Below, in pieces: positions 33,485 through 43,769 of a stretch of DNA of 64,000 nucleotides. Under the pieces are notes generated by a model that worked only from the letters and a program-made list of their open reading frames with translations, searched no databases and was not told where the DNA came from. How positions within the stretch are numbered: position 1 is the stretch's first letter; every line of letters starts with the position of its first letter. Made by a program: the position numbers and the translations under genes. The DNA is from Vombatus ursinus (taxonomy: Eukaryota > Chordata > Mammalia > Diprotodontia > Vombatidae): contig NW_020954616.1 of the NCBI RefSeq assembly GCF_900497805.2, forward strand, positions 124,001 to 188,000, in the 5' to 3' direction.

Positions 33485-33735
33485 GTGTGTAGTAGTAGAA
33501 AGAATACAGAACTTGGAATCAGGAGGCACTTGAGTTCAAATCTTTCTTCTGACACTAGCTGTAGCATCATGGGCAAGATTCTTAGCCTCTCTGAGCTTCA
33601 GTTTCTTCATGTATATAAATGGAATAATAATAGCACCAACCTCAAAGAGTTGTTGCAATGATCAAATAAAAATATAGGTTAAGCAACTTGCAGACCTTAA
33701 AGGAGCTATGTTATATGTCAGCCATTATTCTCATT
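33485..33735 (+). repeat. MIR/Mon-1-type SINE
   Basis: 'cttggaatcaggaggcactt', 'gtagcatcatgggcaagatt', 'cagtttcttcatgtatataa', 'agttgttgcaatgatcaaat'. Confidence 0.8.
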
Positions 33736-33759
33736 AGAGCTGAATGACACCTATTTTGA

Positions 33760-34490
33760 CTGGTGCCTGCCTTCTGTTTTGTACCCTATAGCCTCAGATC
33801 CCACCCTGGCTTCCTCTTGATGGCACAGTTTTAGAGGCCACCCTTTCCAACACTGGTGGAACATTTACTTGTACCTCTGTCTCACTGGTCATGATAGGGA
33901 GATTGGAACACTATTTGCTCCTCATTGTTACTTTTAGGAGCCCTCTCTACCATCATGACTCTATAACCACTCCTCCTTTGAGATTCATTTAAGCCATATT
34001 TACTAGCCAATCAAGAATCTGTTGGCTGTTGTCTTCTGATTTCAAAGATATTCTTCTTCCTTACTCAACAGGTTCAGTACCTGGCTCACCGTCTTTCTCC
34101 TCTGCAATCCCTGCCTTCATACTAAGGGACTTACACATACATATTTATACTCTTCAAACACCCTAACCTCTCAGTTCTTCAACTAATTTATCTCCCCACT
34201 TATTCCTCCACTGCCCCTCAAATATATACATGTATGTGTGTATATTTATGTATATGTGTATATATATAGATATCTATGTGAATATGTGTGTGCATGCATG
34301 TATGTGTATACAATACATACATACATGCATGCATGCATACATATATACCCTTTATCTTGGCATCAGTCCCAAGTATTCCAAGTACCATGAACTCTGAAAT
34401 TCCTTTACTTGATCATAATCTGTTATTATTCCACCTACTCCTCTGCCTTGCAACCCCAAACCCTGTTCTTTGTTGTCACCATGATGAGAG
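33760..34490 (+). repeat. L2 LINE, 5'/endonuclease-region fragment
   Basis: Text such as 'actcttcaaacaccctaacc', 'tctcagttcttcaactaatt' and 'tgaactctgaaattccttta' plus 'cttgatcataatctgttatt' follows the L2 endonuclease region. A TATG/CATG microsatellite has grown inside it at 34205-34350. Confidence 0.65.
34205..34350 (+). repeat. (TATG)n/(CATG)n microsatellite
   Basis: Alternating 'tatgtgtatatttatgtata', 'atacatacatacatgcatgc'. Purine-pyrimidine alternation throughout, so potentially Z-forming or cruciform. Confidence 0.9.
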
Positions 34491-34655
34491 CTGGTACCAG
34501 GTTTGAATTTAGGCTCCAACACATATACATTCTGAAATTGTGGCCAAACCACTACACCTCTCAGAGTCTCAGTTTCTTCAGCTGCAAAATTGGGGTGAAG
34601 ATAATATTTGCAATAACTCCCTTAAAGGGTAATTGTGAGCAAAACTTTTTATAAA
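34490..34655 (+). repeat. MIR-type SINE
   Basis: 'ggtttgaatttaggctccaa', 'tctcagtttcttcagctgca', 'aattggggtgaagataatat'. It ends about 125 bp before the V exon. Confidence 0.7.
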
Positions 34656-34778
34656 GCTCCAAATGCTATAGAAATGTGAAATATTGTTGTACAAAGAATC
34701 GTCAACAGGTGGGGGGCTTCCAGGACCCTGTGGATTTGGGGTAAGGAGGTTTTTGTTATTTTCTTTTTGTGTTTTCAG

Positions 34779-35120
34779 GGCCAGGAGGCTCCAAAGGGAT
34801 TGCAGGCCCAGGAGAGTTGATTGGCATTGTAGGGGAGTCGATTACTCTTCCTTTGGAAATCATGGCAGGAGAAAAGGTTGAAAACATCACTTGGATTTCA
34901 CAAACACTGGTTGCTGTTGTGTACTCGGGACAAGGAAGAAAACCAGCCAATATCACACAAATAAACCCTCTTTATGTGGGAAGGTTGAATGTCCCTACCC
35001 ATAGCTACTCTCTGGAGATCAGCGCCCTGAGGATGGAGGATGCAGGGTCCTACAGAGCTTTGATAACCATTCAGACCTGCTCTGTGGGCACCAACAAGAA
35101 GTTCATCTTGAGCATCCATG
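34779..35120 (+). CDS. SLAM-family Ig V-type exon (LY9/CD84-like)
   Basis: Intact 342-bp (114-codon) exon with a strong polypyrimidine tract ending TTTTCAG and donor CATG|GTGAGT; phase 1 at both ends. Reads PGGSKGIAGPGELIGIVGES, then ITLPLEIMAGEKVENITW, LYVGRLNVPTHSYSLEIS, ALRMEDAGSYRALITIQT and KKFILSIHG. The core W, the LRMEDAGSY motif (D-x-G-x-Y) and two NIT sites are clear. Closest by eye to LY9 D1 (YLGRLDITKWSYSL) and CD84 (LRMEDAGDY). It should pair with a C2 exon downstream, which I do not find before 64000. Gene identity (CD84, an LY9 paralogue or another SLAMF) is left open. Confidence 0.85.
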
Positions 35121-35620
35121 GTGAGTTCAGGAGCAGAGCTCCTGGCATTTAAATTATTGATACCTGGATATTTATCTTAAGTTCCTGGCTCCTTAGTTTT
35201 CTCTTCTGGGACTAAGAGAATGGAATGTTTATCTTCACAGTGAGTGCCTTTCCCCTCACTTGGCATGGCTGAAGGAGGTAAGCATTACATCGAACTTCAG
35301 GATCAGTGCTGATGGCTCCTGTATCAACATCCTGATTGAACTCCATGTAAGGGGGATAAAAGCTAATATTTTTAAGTATTTTGCAAACCTTAAAATATTA
35401 AAATTTATTATTATAATGTAATATTCATTAATATAATGCTTTAACATATATAATATGTTATAATATATAATAATAATTCATTAATATTTTTATTTGTTCT
35501 CTTCCAAATTCCAAGATTCTATGATTCTGCTAAGTACATTGGAGAGAACTGAAAAATGGTAGGGAAGTGAGGAAGCCAGGGCAGACTCTGTTGTTGCTGT
35601 CAGAAGTAGTTATGGTATAC
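35121..35620. other. Downstream of V exon; AT-rich tract
   Basis: Contains an AT-rich, partly palindromic stretch at 35395-35490 ('acatatataatatgttataa'). No further exon. Confidence 0.5.
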
Positions 35621-35624
35621 TGTA

Positions 35625-35870
35625 ATGAAAAAATGACAGTGAAACCAAAAGATCTGGGTTCAAGATTCTACCCTATCATTTATTAGCTGTATGATCATAG
35701 TCATTCTGTCTATTCTGAAACTGTTTCCTCAGATTTAAAATGGGGATAATAATACTTACATTATGTAATTCAAAGGGTTTCTGGGAAGATCAAATGAAAT
35801 AATGAATGTAAGTAGTACCATAACTCACAAAGTGCAATGCGAGTTTCAGTTAATATTATCAAAATTGTTA
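35625..35870 (+). repeat. MIR/Mon-1-type SINE
   Basis: 'aaaagatctgggttcaagat', 'ttattagctgtatgatcata', 'atggggataataatacttac', 'cacaaagtgcaatgcgagtt'. Confidence 0.8.
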
Positions 35871-35874
35871 TTAA

Positions 35875-36510
35875 TAACTTCAGGAACTCTGGGTTTGTGA
35901 AATTGAGAACAGAAAACACATGAGCATCTGTGGATGGATTTCCCCAGGGCTTTCAACTTCACTGGAAAAATGAAATTAACTAAATAGGGCATCATTCATT
36001 TTCATGAAGAATGTGTTGCTCTCTCTTTTCTCTTAGTTTGGGACCTAGGAGGGTAATTTTTCCCAAATGGAGTCCTTTAGGGACAGAACCTAACTCTGAG
36101 CCTCATTTCCTCATCTATAAAATGATGTTTTTAAAAGGCTTTTCCAGCTTTAAATATATAATCCTAGGAGGACTAGTTATCTCCAGGGGTTTGTGATCTG
36201 GGAGAAGTTGTCCATAGAAGGGATTCTTCCCAAGCCTCTACCCAGAGTTCAGAGTCTGGGGTCTCTCAGGGATAGAGTCTTTCTGAGGGAAGCACAGTTG
36301 ATACCAGAGATACTTCCCCTTGTACGCATCACAGTCTTTCTTACTTCAGTTCAGTTGGTTGACCGCAACAGGCACACCTTTTGCTAGCTAGGACAGTCAT
36401 CTCCAGGTTGGTGTTTTATTCATTGGTATCTTGTGAGTATCATGGTCCTGTATTGTGCTAGATGCTATAGGACACAAAAACTTAAGACAGTTTCTAGACT
36501 AAAGAGGTAT
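35875..36510. other. No feature recognised
   Basis: Checked on the plus strand for a SLAM C2 exon (YSW core, CTAxNPVS, FC at the exon end); none found. A MIR scrap may lie at 36085-36165. Confidence 0.4.
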
Positions 36511-36514
36511 CAGT

Positions 36515-36680
36515 TGGCTTATATAGCCCTTGACGGTTTTCAGGGAACTTAACATTATCTCATTTGATGATCACAACAACAACCTTGTGAGATAAATACT
36601 ATTATTAACCCATTTTTATAGATGAGGAAATAGAGGTTCAGAGAAGCCAGAAGTCTTGCCCAATGTCACATAGCTAGTAA
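36515..36680 (-). repeat. MIR-type SINE
   Basis: 'atctcatttgatgatcacaa', 'tttatagatgaggaaataga', 'gcccaatgtcacatagctag'. Joined head-on to the next SINE. Confidence 0.82.
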
Positions 36681-36682
36681 GA

Positions 36683-36955
36683 GGCCGCTAGGAGGTACAA
36701 TGGGTAGAATGCTGGGCCTGGAGTCAGGAGGAGCTGAGTTCAAATCAGACCTCAGATACTGATTGGCTGTGTGATCCTGGGTAAGTCACTTAACTTCTAT
36801 TTGCCTCAGTTTCCTCATCTATAAAATGAGGATAATAACAACACCTAGCTTCCAGGTTTGTTTTAAGGATCAAATGAGATAATAATAGTAAAGCATTTAG
36901 CATGATACCTAGTACATAGTAAACTCTATATAAATGTTAGCTAGTTAGCTAACTA
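36683..36955 (+). repeat. MIR/Mon-1-type CORE-SINE, near full length
   Basis: 'gccgctaggaggtacaatgg', 'tgggcctggagtcaggagga', 'gtcacttaacttctatttgc', 'tgagataataatagtaaagc' and 'gatacctagtacatagtaaa'. Confidence 0.88.
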
Positions 36956-36956
36956 G

Positions 36957-37105
36957 TAATAATAGTGGTAGTGGTAGTAATAGTGGTAGCAGTAGCAGCA
37001 GCAGCAGCAGCAGTAGTAATAGTAGTAGTGGTAGTGGTAGTGGTAGTAATAGTGGTAGTAGTAGCAGCAGCTGCAGCAGCAGTAGTAGTAGTAATATTAG
37101 TACTA
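36957..37105 (+). repeat. GTA/GCA trinucleotide repeat
   Basis: About 145 bp of TAG/TGG/CAG triplets on one register, including six CAG units at about 36997-37013 and a second cluster near 37060-37080. It directly follows the SINE 3' end, so it probably grew from its tail. All frames are homopolymer-like (V/A, T/A); not a gene. Confidence 0.95.
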
Positions 37106-37295
37106 TGGGTGAAGGAGAGATTTGAATCCAGGTGTCTCCTGACTATGTTCACTGTTCTTTCTACTATACTATACTTTTAGAATTTTCCTATTCTGAAGAG
37201 ATGAAAGGGTGGGGGTGGTAAGTGGGTATTATCTCATTTGGAGACCTGTCTTCTGAACCCCAGCTTCTTGAGGAACAGAAACCCCTGTTCCGTTA

Positions 37296-37503
37296 CAGGG
37301 CGGGGATGGGGAATCTGCAACCTGGAGGCCACATTTGGCCGTCTGGGTCTTCAAGTGCTATCCTTTGACTGAATCCAAACTTCACTGAACAAATCCCCTT
37401 AATAAAAGGATTAGTTCTCTAAAACTTGGACTCAGTCAAAAGGATGAACTTGAGGACCTAGAAGGCTACATGTGGCCTCAAGGCCGCAGGCTCCCCACCC
37501 CTG
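37296..37503. mobile_element. Palindromic hAT-type MITE, copy 3 (both ends present)
   Basis: Left 'cagggcggggatggggaatc', right 'aggctccccacccctg' (terminal inverted repeats), 'ttgactgaatccaaacttca' / 'cttggactcagtcaaaagga' as hairpin arms. Confidence 0.87.
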
Positions 37504-38030
37504 GTCTAGGGGTCCAGACCACCTACTAGGATGGAGTTCAGAGCACCATCTACTGGTGTCTCCCTTGGTACTGTGCTCTGTAACAGTTCTTTTCCTTTAC
37601 TTTCCTAGTGACCTTGCTTCTTTTACTCTCCTTTTTCCCTTTCAGATTCTATAGCTCTTGCTCATTCAGCCTCCTCAGGTTCTTCCTCTTTGGGGAAGGG
37701 GACTTTCTTCTTTGGATTCCTGGGGGTCCTGAGAATTGGACAAGTCTGATCCTGACACAAAGAGAATCCAGAGGAGGAGTGAGAAGATGGGAGTCCTGTT
37801 GTGAGACACTATGCAACATTGAGTTTCTTGTCTATGCCCAATGGAGAGTTGCCAATCTGAGAACACAGCTCCCCTAGTTCCTCATCTGACATAGAATCCC
37901 TATATTTGCAGAGATGGATTGGCTGTAGGGTATTCCTGCATCTTCTCCTGCTATTGTTGAAGGTAAAAAATGTGACTCTACCTAAAACCTGAATATGAGA
38001 TTATGGAGAAACCATTGTGCATTTACTTCA
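37504..38030. other. No feature recognised
   Basis: Unique-looking; open frames without a recognisable domain. Confidence 0.35.
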
Positions 38031-38034
38031 TTTT

Positions 38035-38255
38035 TTCTTAAGAAAATTTTTTTTTGTTACTCTAAAGCTGAGAAACACCAATAAACAAGGATTTTCATAT
38101 ACAAAGAACAGAAAAAGAGGATTGTATGTGAAACTGTGAATTTCCATTATGTAGATGTTCTCTATCAAAAATGATGTGTGGTAGGCTAGCAACCAACTAC
38201 AGAGGGATGCAGATATTGATCTACACCTAGTTTCTGCCATACTGGATTGACTTAT
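38035..38255 (-). repeat. L1 3' fragment
   Basis: 'gattgtatgtgaaactgtga' matches the L1 3' UTR at 38530, and the right end 'cacctagtttctgccatact' is ORF2 text normally more than 1 kb further in, so it is internally deleted. Confidence 0.6.
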
Positions 38256-38449
38256 TCTTCAGAAGACCCTAGTTAGACATTCTCTCATTCCCCACCCCCA
38301 TCCCCACCCTGCCCTTTTAACAATGAGAAGTCACTAGACAGTTTCAATTTCTGTGTTAGGAGATACTAGAAGGGAAGTAAAGGGAAGGGAATAGTATTTG
38401 TATAGCATCTAATATTTTTCAGGCACTGTAGCAAGCATTTCCTCCCCCC

Positions 38450-41400
38450 CCCCCATAACAGTATCTTTATTTATTTATTTTTAATTTATGGAATAAACCA
38501 AGTATTTCCATAACATAGTACAATAAAAAGATGATTGTACATGAAACTACAAATCTATTATACACAACTTGCTATTCCTTTCAAATACACAACAAAATTA
38601 TCACGTAAATTTTTTTCTTCCCTCTCCCCCAAGAGATGACTACTGTTAGACACAAATAGGTATATATCTATGCAAAATCATTCATATATACTTCTATTTA
38701 TCAGTTCTTTCTCTGAATGCAGATAGAATCTTTCTTCATATGTCCTTTATAGTTAATTTGGGTATTTATAATAGACAAAATAACTTATTCACTAAAAGTT
38801 GTTCCTAAAACTGTTACTGTATACAATTTATTACTGTTACTATATACAATGTTCTCTTGGTTCTGCTCATTTTGCTCTTCATTATTTCATGCAAGTCTTT
38901 CCATGTTTTCCTAAGATCATTGAGCTCATCATTTCTTATAGCACAGTAGTAATCCATCACAATCATATACCATGACTTGTTCAGCCATTCCCCAATTCAT
39001 TTCCCACTCACATTCAAAATTATAATTGCTATTTGTGAATTTCCCTCCATCTTATTTTTACTCACTACTTTCCTTCTATTTCTCTTTTCACCCTATCCCA
39101 GTTATCTTATCTTTTCCCCTCTTGTTCTTTATTTTACCCTCCCTTCTAAAAGTCCCTCCTTTATGATGTATTTACCCTATCCTCCTAATCTTAATCAAGA
39201 TACCATTCTAAAAATCCCTCTCCCACCGTACTCCCCAGTTTTCTCACCTCTCTAGAAGTTCAAAAACCTTCTAAACCTCTTCAGATGTATACATTGTTTC
39301 CTCTTCAATGCACTAGCCCTCCACACCCACCTGCTTCCTCTGTATTAGTTTTTCTTTTCATGCCCCATTTTTACGAGATAATTTTTCCTTTTAGCTTTTT
39401 CCTACCCAATTTTGTGTTTTAGAATCACCTCATCATACATAACGCAGCCTCAACCTTTCTTTCAAACAATCTTAGTAATGATAACAGTTTTTTGTGAGTT
39501 TTTTTTTGGCTTTTTGGTGAGGCAATTGGGGTTAAGTGACTTGCCCAGGGTCACACAAGTGTTAAGCATTAAGTGTCTGAGGCTGGAATTGAGCTCAGGT
39601 CTTCCTGACTCCAAGGCCAGAGCTCTATGCACTGCCTTATGATAACATGCCCCCATGATAACAGTTTTAATAATACTATTATGAATAATAATAACTAATA
39701 TTGCTAATATTAATAACATTTTCATATGTCATAAGTAAACCATGTGACCTTAATCAATGCCTTATAATTAGTCTTTAATGATTTTCTTATATTTCTTCTG
39801 GATCTTTAATATCAATTTTTCAATTGAATTCTGGTCTTTTTGTTACAAATACTCGAAAGTCTTTCAGTTCATCAGATGTACATTTTTTTCCCCTTCAATA
39901 TTATACTCAACTTTGTTAGATAAATTATTCTTGGATGAAACCCCAGCTCCTTTGCTCTTTGAAATATAATATTCCAAGACCTATAGTCTTTTAGTGTGGA
40001 AGCTGCCAGGTCTTGTGAAATTCTGATTGTTTTCCCACAGTATTTAAATTGTTTTTTTTTCTTATTGCTTGCCATATTTTCTCTTTAACCTGGGAATTTT
40101 GAACCTTGGTTATGAGTTTCCTTCTTCCTAGGATCTCTTTTGAGTGATGATTGCTGGGTGCTTTCTATTTCTACTTTACCTTTTTATCCTAGAACTTCAG
40201 AACAATTTTCCTTAATAATTTCTTGTAATATTATATCCAGATTGTTTTTTTTTTATCATAACTTTCAGGTGGTCCAACAATATTATCTCTCCTTGATCTG
40301 TTCTCCAGATCAGTTGTTTTTCTGAGACGTTTCAGATTCTCTTCTATTTTTTCTAGTTTTATTATATATTGGTATCTTATAACCTCATCCTATTCCAATT
40401 GCCAATTCTAGTTTTCAAGGAGTTGTTTTCTTCCTTAAGATTTTATTTCTTTTTTCCAATTGGTTAACTTTTTTTTCTAATTTTCTTGGATTTATTTTAT
40501 TTTTTCTAAATTTTACTCATTCTTATTTGATTTTTTGAATTCCTTTTTATTTTCTTCCTTAAAATTTTGTACCTCTTTTTCCAGTTGGTTAACTATCTTT
40601 TCATAATTTTTTTGAATTGCTTTTATTTTTTCTAATTTTTCCTTATTTTCTTTTATTTGAATTTTGAATTCCTTTTTAAATTCTTCCAAGATTTCTTTTC
40701 GGGCTTGTGACCATTTGATGTTACTCTTTAGGATTAGGAGTGGCTTTTTTTTTTTAACCTCACTATATTCTTCTGAATATGAACCCAGAGTCGCTATCAA
40801 TGTTCAGGTTCTTTTTCCTTTGCTTTCTCATTTTTATTTTTAATCTGCCTTATTTTATTTTTAACAGCTTAATATTATTAATAAATTTTAATTCTGAGTT
40901 GTGGAAAATGTTGCCCTAGGCCTCATGTCCTCCTTACTGTTGTTTTCTGAATTCTGTCTAGAGGCTCAACCTCAGGGACTCCTATCACCCTCTCCTAAGC
41001 CACAATTAGAACCCCCAAACATACTGTCCCTAAAATGTTCTTGCTCTCTGTGTTTACCACATTTGCAGGGTGTGAGTTCACACCTCCTTCCCATCAACTA
41101 CAGCTGGGACAGCACAGGAGGCCTGACTTCCAGAAACAGCAAAGGGTCCTTCAGTCTTCCTCCATTCAGCTCTGCTGTTCTCTAGATGAAAGTTTGTGAT
41201 GTAAAAGTTCTTAAGGTAAAATTTTTTGAGGCCTCCTCTATTTGTTGGTTCAGTGGAACTGGCCTGGAGGTGTTTACACTTTCTTCAGACCAAACCTGAA
41301 CACCTGGAGTCTTATCTGAGATCCTCTCAAGATGTCCTAGGTCAGGACAACTGCTTTACTCCTTCATTTTTGCTGTTCTACATTCATTTTGTGGTGATTT

Positions 41401-41478
41401 TCTGTCTGTTTGTGGAGGAAATACGGAGAGCCTGGAAATTTCTGATCTACTCCACCATCTTCCCAGAATGCATCATCC
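38450..41478 (-). mobile_element. Half-L1 (HAL1-like): 5' UTR + ORF1 + ORF2 vestige
   Basis: Antisense. 3' UTR from 38450; a short ORF2 C-terminal remnant to about 38998; then directly the ORF2 start/spacer text ('cacattcaaaattataattg'); ORF1 C-terminal half around 39840-40075 (SNKKKKQFKYCGKTIRISQDL), ORF1 coiled coil at 40513-40800 (LEKIKAIQKNYEKIVNQLEK); 5' UTR to the 5' end near 41478 (antisense 'gatctactccaccatcttcc'). Nearly all of ORF2 (endonuclease, RT) is absent. A SINE is inserted at 39492-39654. Confidence 0.82.
39492..39654 (-). repeat. Short tRNA-derived SINE inserted in the half-L1
   Basis: 'ggcaattggggttaagtgac', 'ttgcccagggtcacacaa', 'ccagagctctatgcactgcc'. Target duplication atgataacagtttt at 39478-39491 and 39655-39668. 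Confidence 0.9.
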
Positions 41479-41479
41479 C

Positions 41480-41782
41480 AAGAACTTTTTACAAATATTA
41501 TCTTATTACAAATATTATTAGTAAATAGCAAAATTTGCCAGCGGCATTGAGGGAAGACACACATTGTGAGAAAGCCCTGCTCAGGTCGTTAGGTGACACA
41601 GTAGATAGAGTGCTGGGTCAGCAGTAAGAAATACCCGAGTTAAAATCCTGCCTCAGACACTAAATTGTTGTATGACCTTAGGAAAATCTGCCTCTGTCTG
41701 CCTCAGAATCCTTAGCTGTAAAATGGGGATAGTAATAGCACTTGACTCCCAGGGTGGGAGACCAAATGAAATATTTGTAAAG
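41480..41782 (+). repeat. MIR pieces; SINE left part split by the LTR
   Basis: 41585-41782 reads 'gttaggtgacacagtagata', 'aatcctgcctcagacactaa', 'ggggatagtaatagcacttg', 'gaaatatttgtaaag'. It resumes after the LTR at 42559 with 'taaagcacttaacacagtgc'. Confidence 0.85.
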
Positions 41783-42558
41783 TGTGAGGGACTGTCTGAT
41801 GTTCGCTACTGCCAAGTGGGGGTTGTGGCAAGATGGGGTAGGAACTGGGTATTAGGAAGTAACCGGAGCTCATGCTCCTGAGGCAGGGGCTGTGCTAGGC
41901 GGAGTTGTGGTGAACTGGGATGGGCTGGATATGGAGAAGTAACCGGAGCTCACGCTCCTGAGGCAGGGGGCTGTGCCACGTGGGAGTGGGATGGCAGAGG
42001 ATGAGTTCCCTTTGCTTAGTCCCCTCCCTAAATGCAACGTCAACCCCAGACGCCTCCTTCCTGTGTCCTTCCTGACTTCCTGGGTCACGTACCTTCCCTT
42101 TGTATAGCACTGACCCCAGATGCCTCCTCCCGGTATCTGGGCCTGCCTTCCTAGGTCACGTGCTCTCTCTTTGTCTATGCACTAATTCTAGACGCCTCCT
42201 TCCTGTATCCGGTCCTAGCCTCCTGCGTCACTTCCTCTCCCTTGGTGCGCTAAACTCAGATATCCCCTTCCGGTATCTGACCCTACAATCAATGACTAGT
42301 AGGTGGGCTGAGGAGGAGGGGCTAAGTAGGTACTTAAGGAATGGTCATGGTTGGAGCTCGGGCTCTCTTTGCTCCTGCTCTCTTGCTATGGCCTTCCTGC
42401 TTGGCCTTGCGGTGATGGCCTCTGAATAAAGCTCAGGTGTTGGCACCTCCTGGTCGTCTAGTCTCTGTGTGTTTATCTGGGTAGGCACCGAAGACTGGTA
42501 AGTATGACTCTGGCAGCCTGCTCCTTATAGGAGAAGAGTGTACAGCGCGGCCGACACA
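41783..42558 (+). mobile_element. Solitary ERV LTR, class II (ERVK/ERV2-like)
   Basis: 776-bp LTR from TGTGAGGGAC to GCCGACACA (TG...CA with a TGTG/CACA terminal repeat). Flanked by the 6-bp duplication gtaaag at 41777-41782 and 42559-42564. U3 carries a repeated 'aaccggagctca' block and about four tandem units of roughly 70 bp (42020-42290). The R/U5 side has AATAAA at 42425-42430 followed by a T/G-rich segment. GC- and CpG-richer than its surroundings. No internal viral genes: it is the fossil left after LTR-LTR recombination. 6-bp duplications point to class II. Confidence 0.85.
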
Positions 42559-42640
42559 GTAAAGCACTTAACACAGTGCCTGCCACACTTAATACTTAAT
42601 AATACTTAATAAACCACTTAATAAATGCTTGTTTCCTTTG
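42559..42640 (+). repeat. MIR/Mon-1-type SINE, right part
   Basis: 'gtaaagcacttaacacagtg', 'cctgccacacttaatactta', 'aataaatgcttgtttcc'. It completes the SINE that the LTR interrupted. Confidence 0.85.
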
Positions 42641-42859
42641 TACTTTCTTTCTTTCCTTTCCCCAGAGGACAGGGCTGGTGAAGGATTTGGGGTTGGGGAG
42701 GGCAGTGAAACATAAACATTCAAAGAAAGACACCTGGGGAGAACACCTGGAGTAAAACTTTCTGTAGACCTCCAGTATGTCTAACAGCCCATCCCTGAAA
42801 CAAAAACTGTAAGTTCCATAGTGCTCACCTGGAATGAGATTTTGCTCCTTTCCTGTTTC

Positions 42860-42975
42860 TCACATCTCCTTACTCTGTATCTTTTCAATATCTCCAGTGC
42901 CTGAAATGCTCTCCCTCCTCACCTCAGCTTCTTAATTTCATTGACTTCCATCAAGATTGAGTTCAAATCCCACCT
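42860..42975 (+). repeat. L2 3' part, left half (split by L1)
   Basis: 'cctgaaatgctctccctcct', 'cttccatcaagattgagttc', 'aaatcccacctttt'. Continues at 43566. Confidence 0.8.
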
Positions 42976-43565
42976 TTTAAAAATATTTATTTATTTACAT
43001 GCATTCATAATCTGTTTCTTTATTTCCCCTCTCCTCCACTGAACAATAACTACAACAGAAAAATGAAAAAGAGAACCCTCATTACAAACACGCATGGTCC
43101 AGCAAATTATTGGTTTTTTGTTTTTGTTTATTGCAGTTTTGAAGTTTGCCCTCTCTCTGTCAGGAAGTGAGTGGTATGTTTCATTTGCAGTCTTCTGGAT
43201 CTGTGGTTTATCATTGCACTGAGAGAGCTCTAAAGTCTTTCAAAGTTGTTTTTCTCTCCAGCGCTGTTGCCAATGTATACAATGTTGTTCAAGTTCTCCT
43301 TGCTTTGCTCTGCATCAATTCAAATGAGGTCTTGCCAGTTCCTCTGAAAAAGTCCATCTTGTGATTTCTTATGGCACAATAATAGTCCACTGTATTCTTC
43401 TAGCACAATTTGTTTAGCCATTCCCCAATTAGTTTCCAGGTTGGGGCTAATATGAAAAGATCAGCTCTAAGTCTTTTTATACAGAGGTCTTTTTCCTCTT
43501 TCTTTGATCCTTTTGAAGTATACACCTAGTAATGGTAGAGCTGGGTCACAGAGTTTGTGTAGTGT
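42976..43565 (-). mobile_element. 5'-truncated L1 3' end inserted into L2
   Basis: Antisense: 3' UTR ('ctctgtcaggaagtgagtgg'), then ORF2 C-terminal text ('cttatggcacaataatagtc', 'ttagccattccccaattag', 'gtaatggtagagctgggtca'). Imperfect target duplication tcaaatccNacctt on both sides (about 42963 and 43575). Confidence 0.78.
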
Positions 43566-43765
43566 AGGAGCTTTCAAATCCTACCTTCTGTGAGAGACAT
43601 TTCCCAGTCTCCTCAACTCCTCTGCAATCACCTTCCCTCTACTCTCTCTCTATCTTATTTTTACATAGTTGTTGGCCTGTTGTCTCCTCTTTGGAGTATA
43701 GGCTTTAACCCAGTGCTTGGTACACAGTAAGTAGTTAATAAATGCTTATTTACTTGCCTTGCTTT
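43566..43765 (+). repeat. L2 3' end, right half
   Basis: 'tttcccagtctcctcaactc', 'gtgcttggtacacagtaagt', 'agttaataaatgcttattta'. Confidence 0.82.
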
Positions 43766-43769
43766 GGTG

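Noticed and set aside
36949-37180. Open frames of poly-V/A and poly-T/A on both strands
   Set aside because: Produced by the trinucleotide repeat; not a gene.
37608-37877. Plus-strand frame rich in L/F (possible signal or membrane peptide)
   Set aside because: No domain, no splice context, no homology I recognise; typical chance frame in pyrimidine-rich DNA.
40901-41185. Open frame with PINYSWDSTGG, at first sight like a SLAM C2 core
   Set aside because: It lies in the 5' UTR of the antisense half-L1, has no CTAxNPVS or cysteine pattern and no splice sites in phase 1.
41883-42440. CpG-island-like promoter
   Set aside because: The higher GC and CpG content belongs to the solitary LTR, not to a host gene start.
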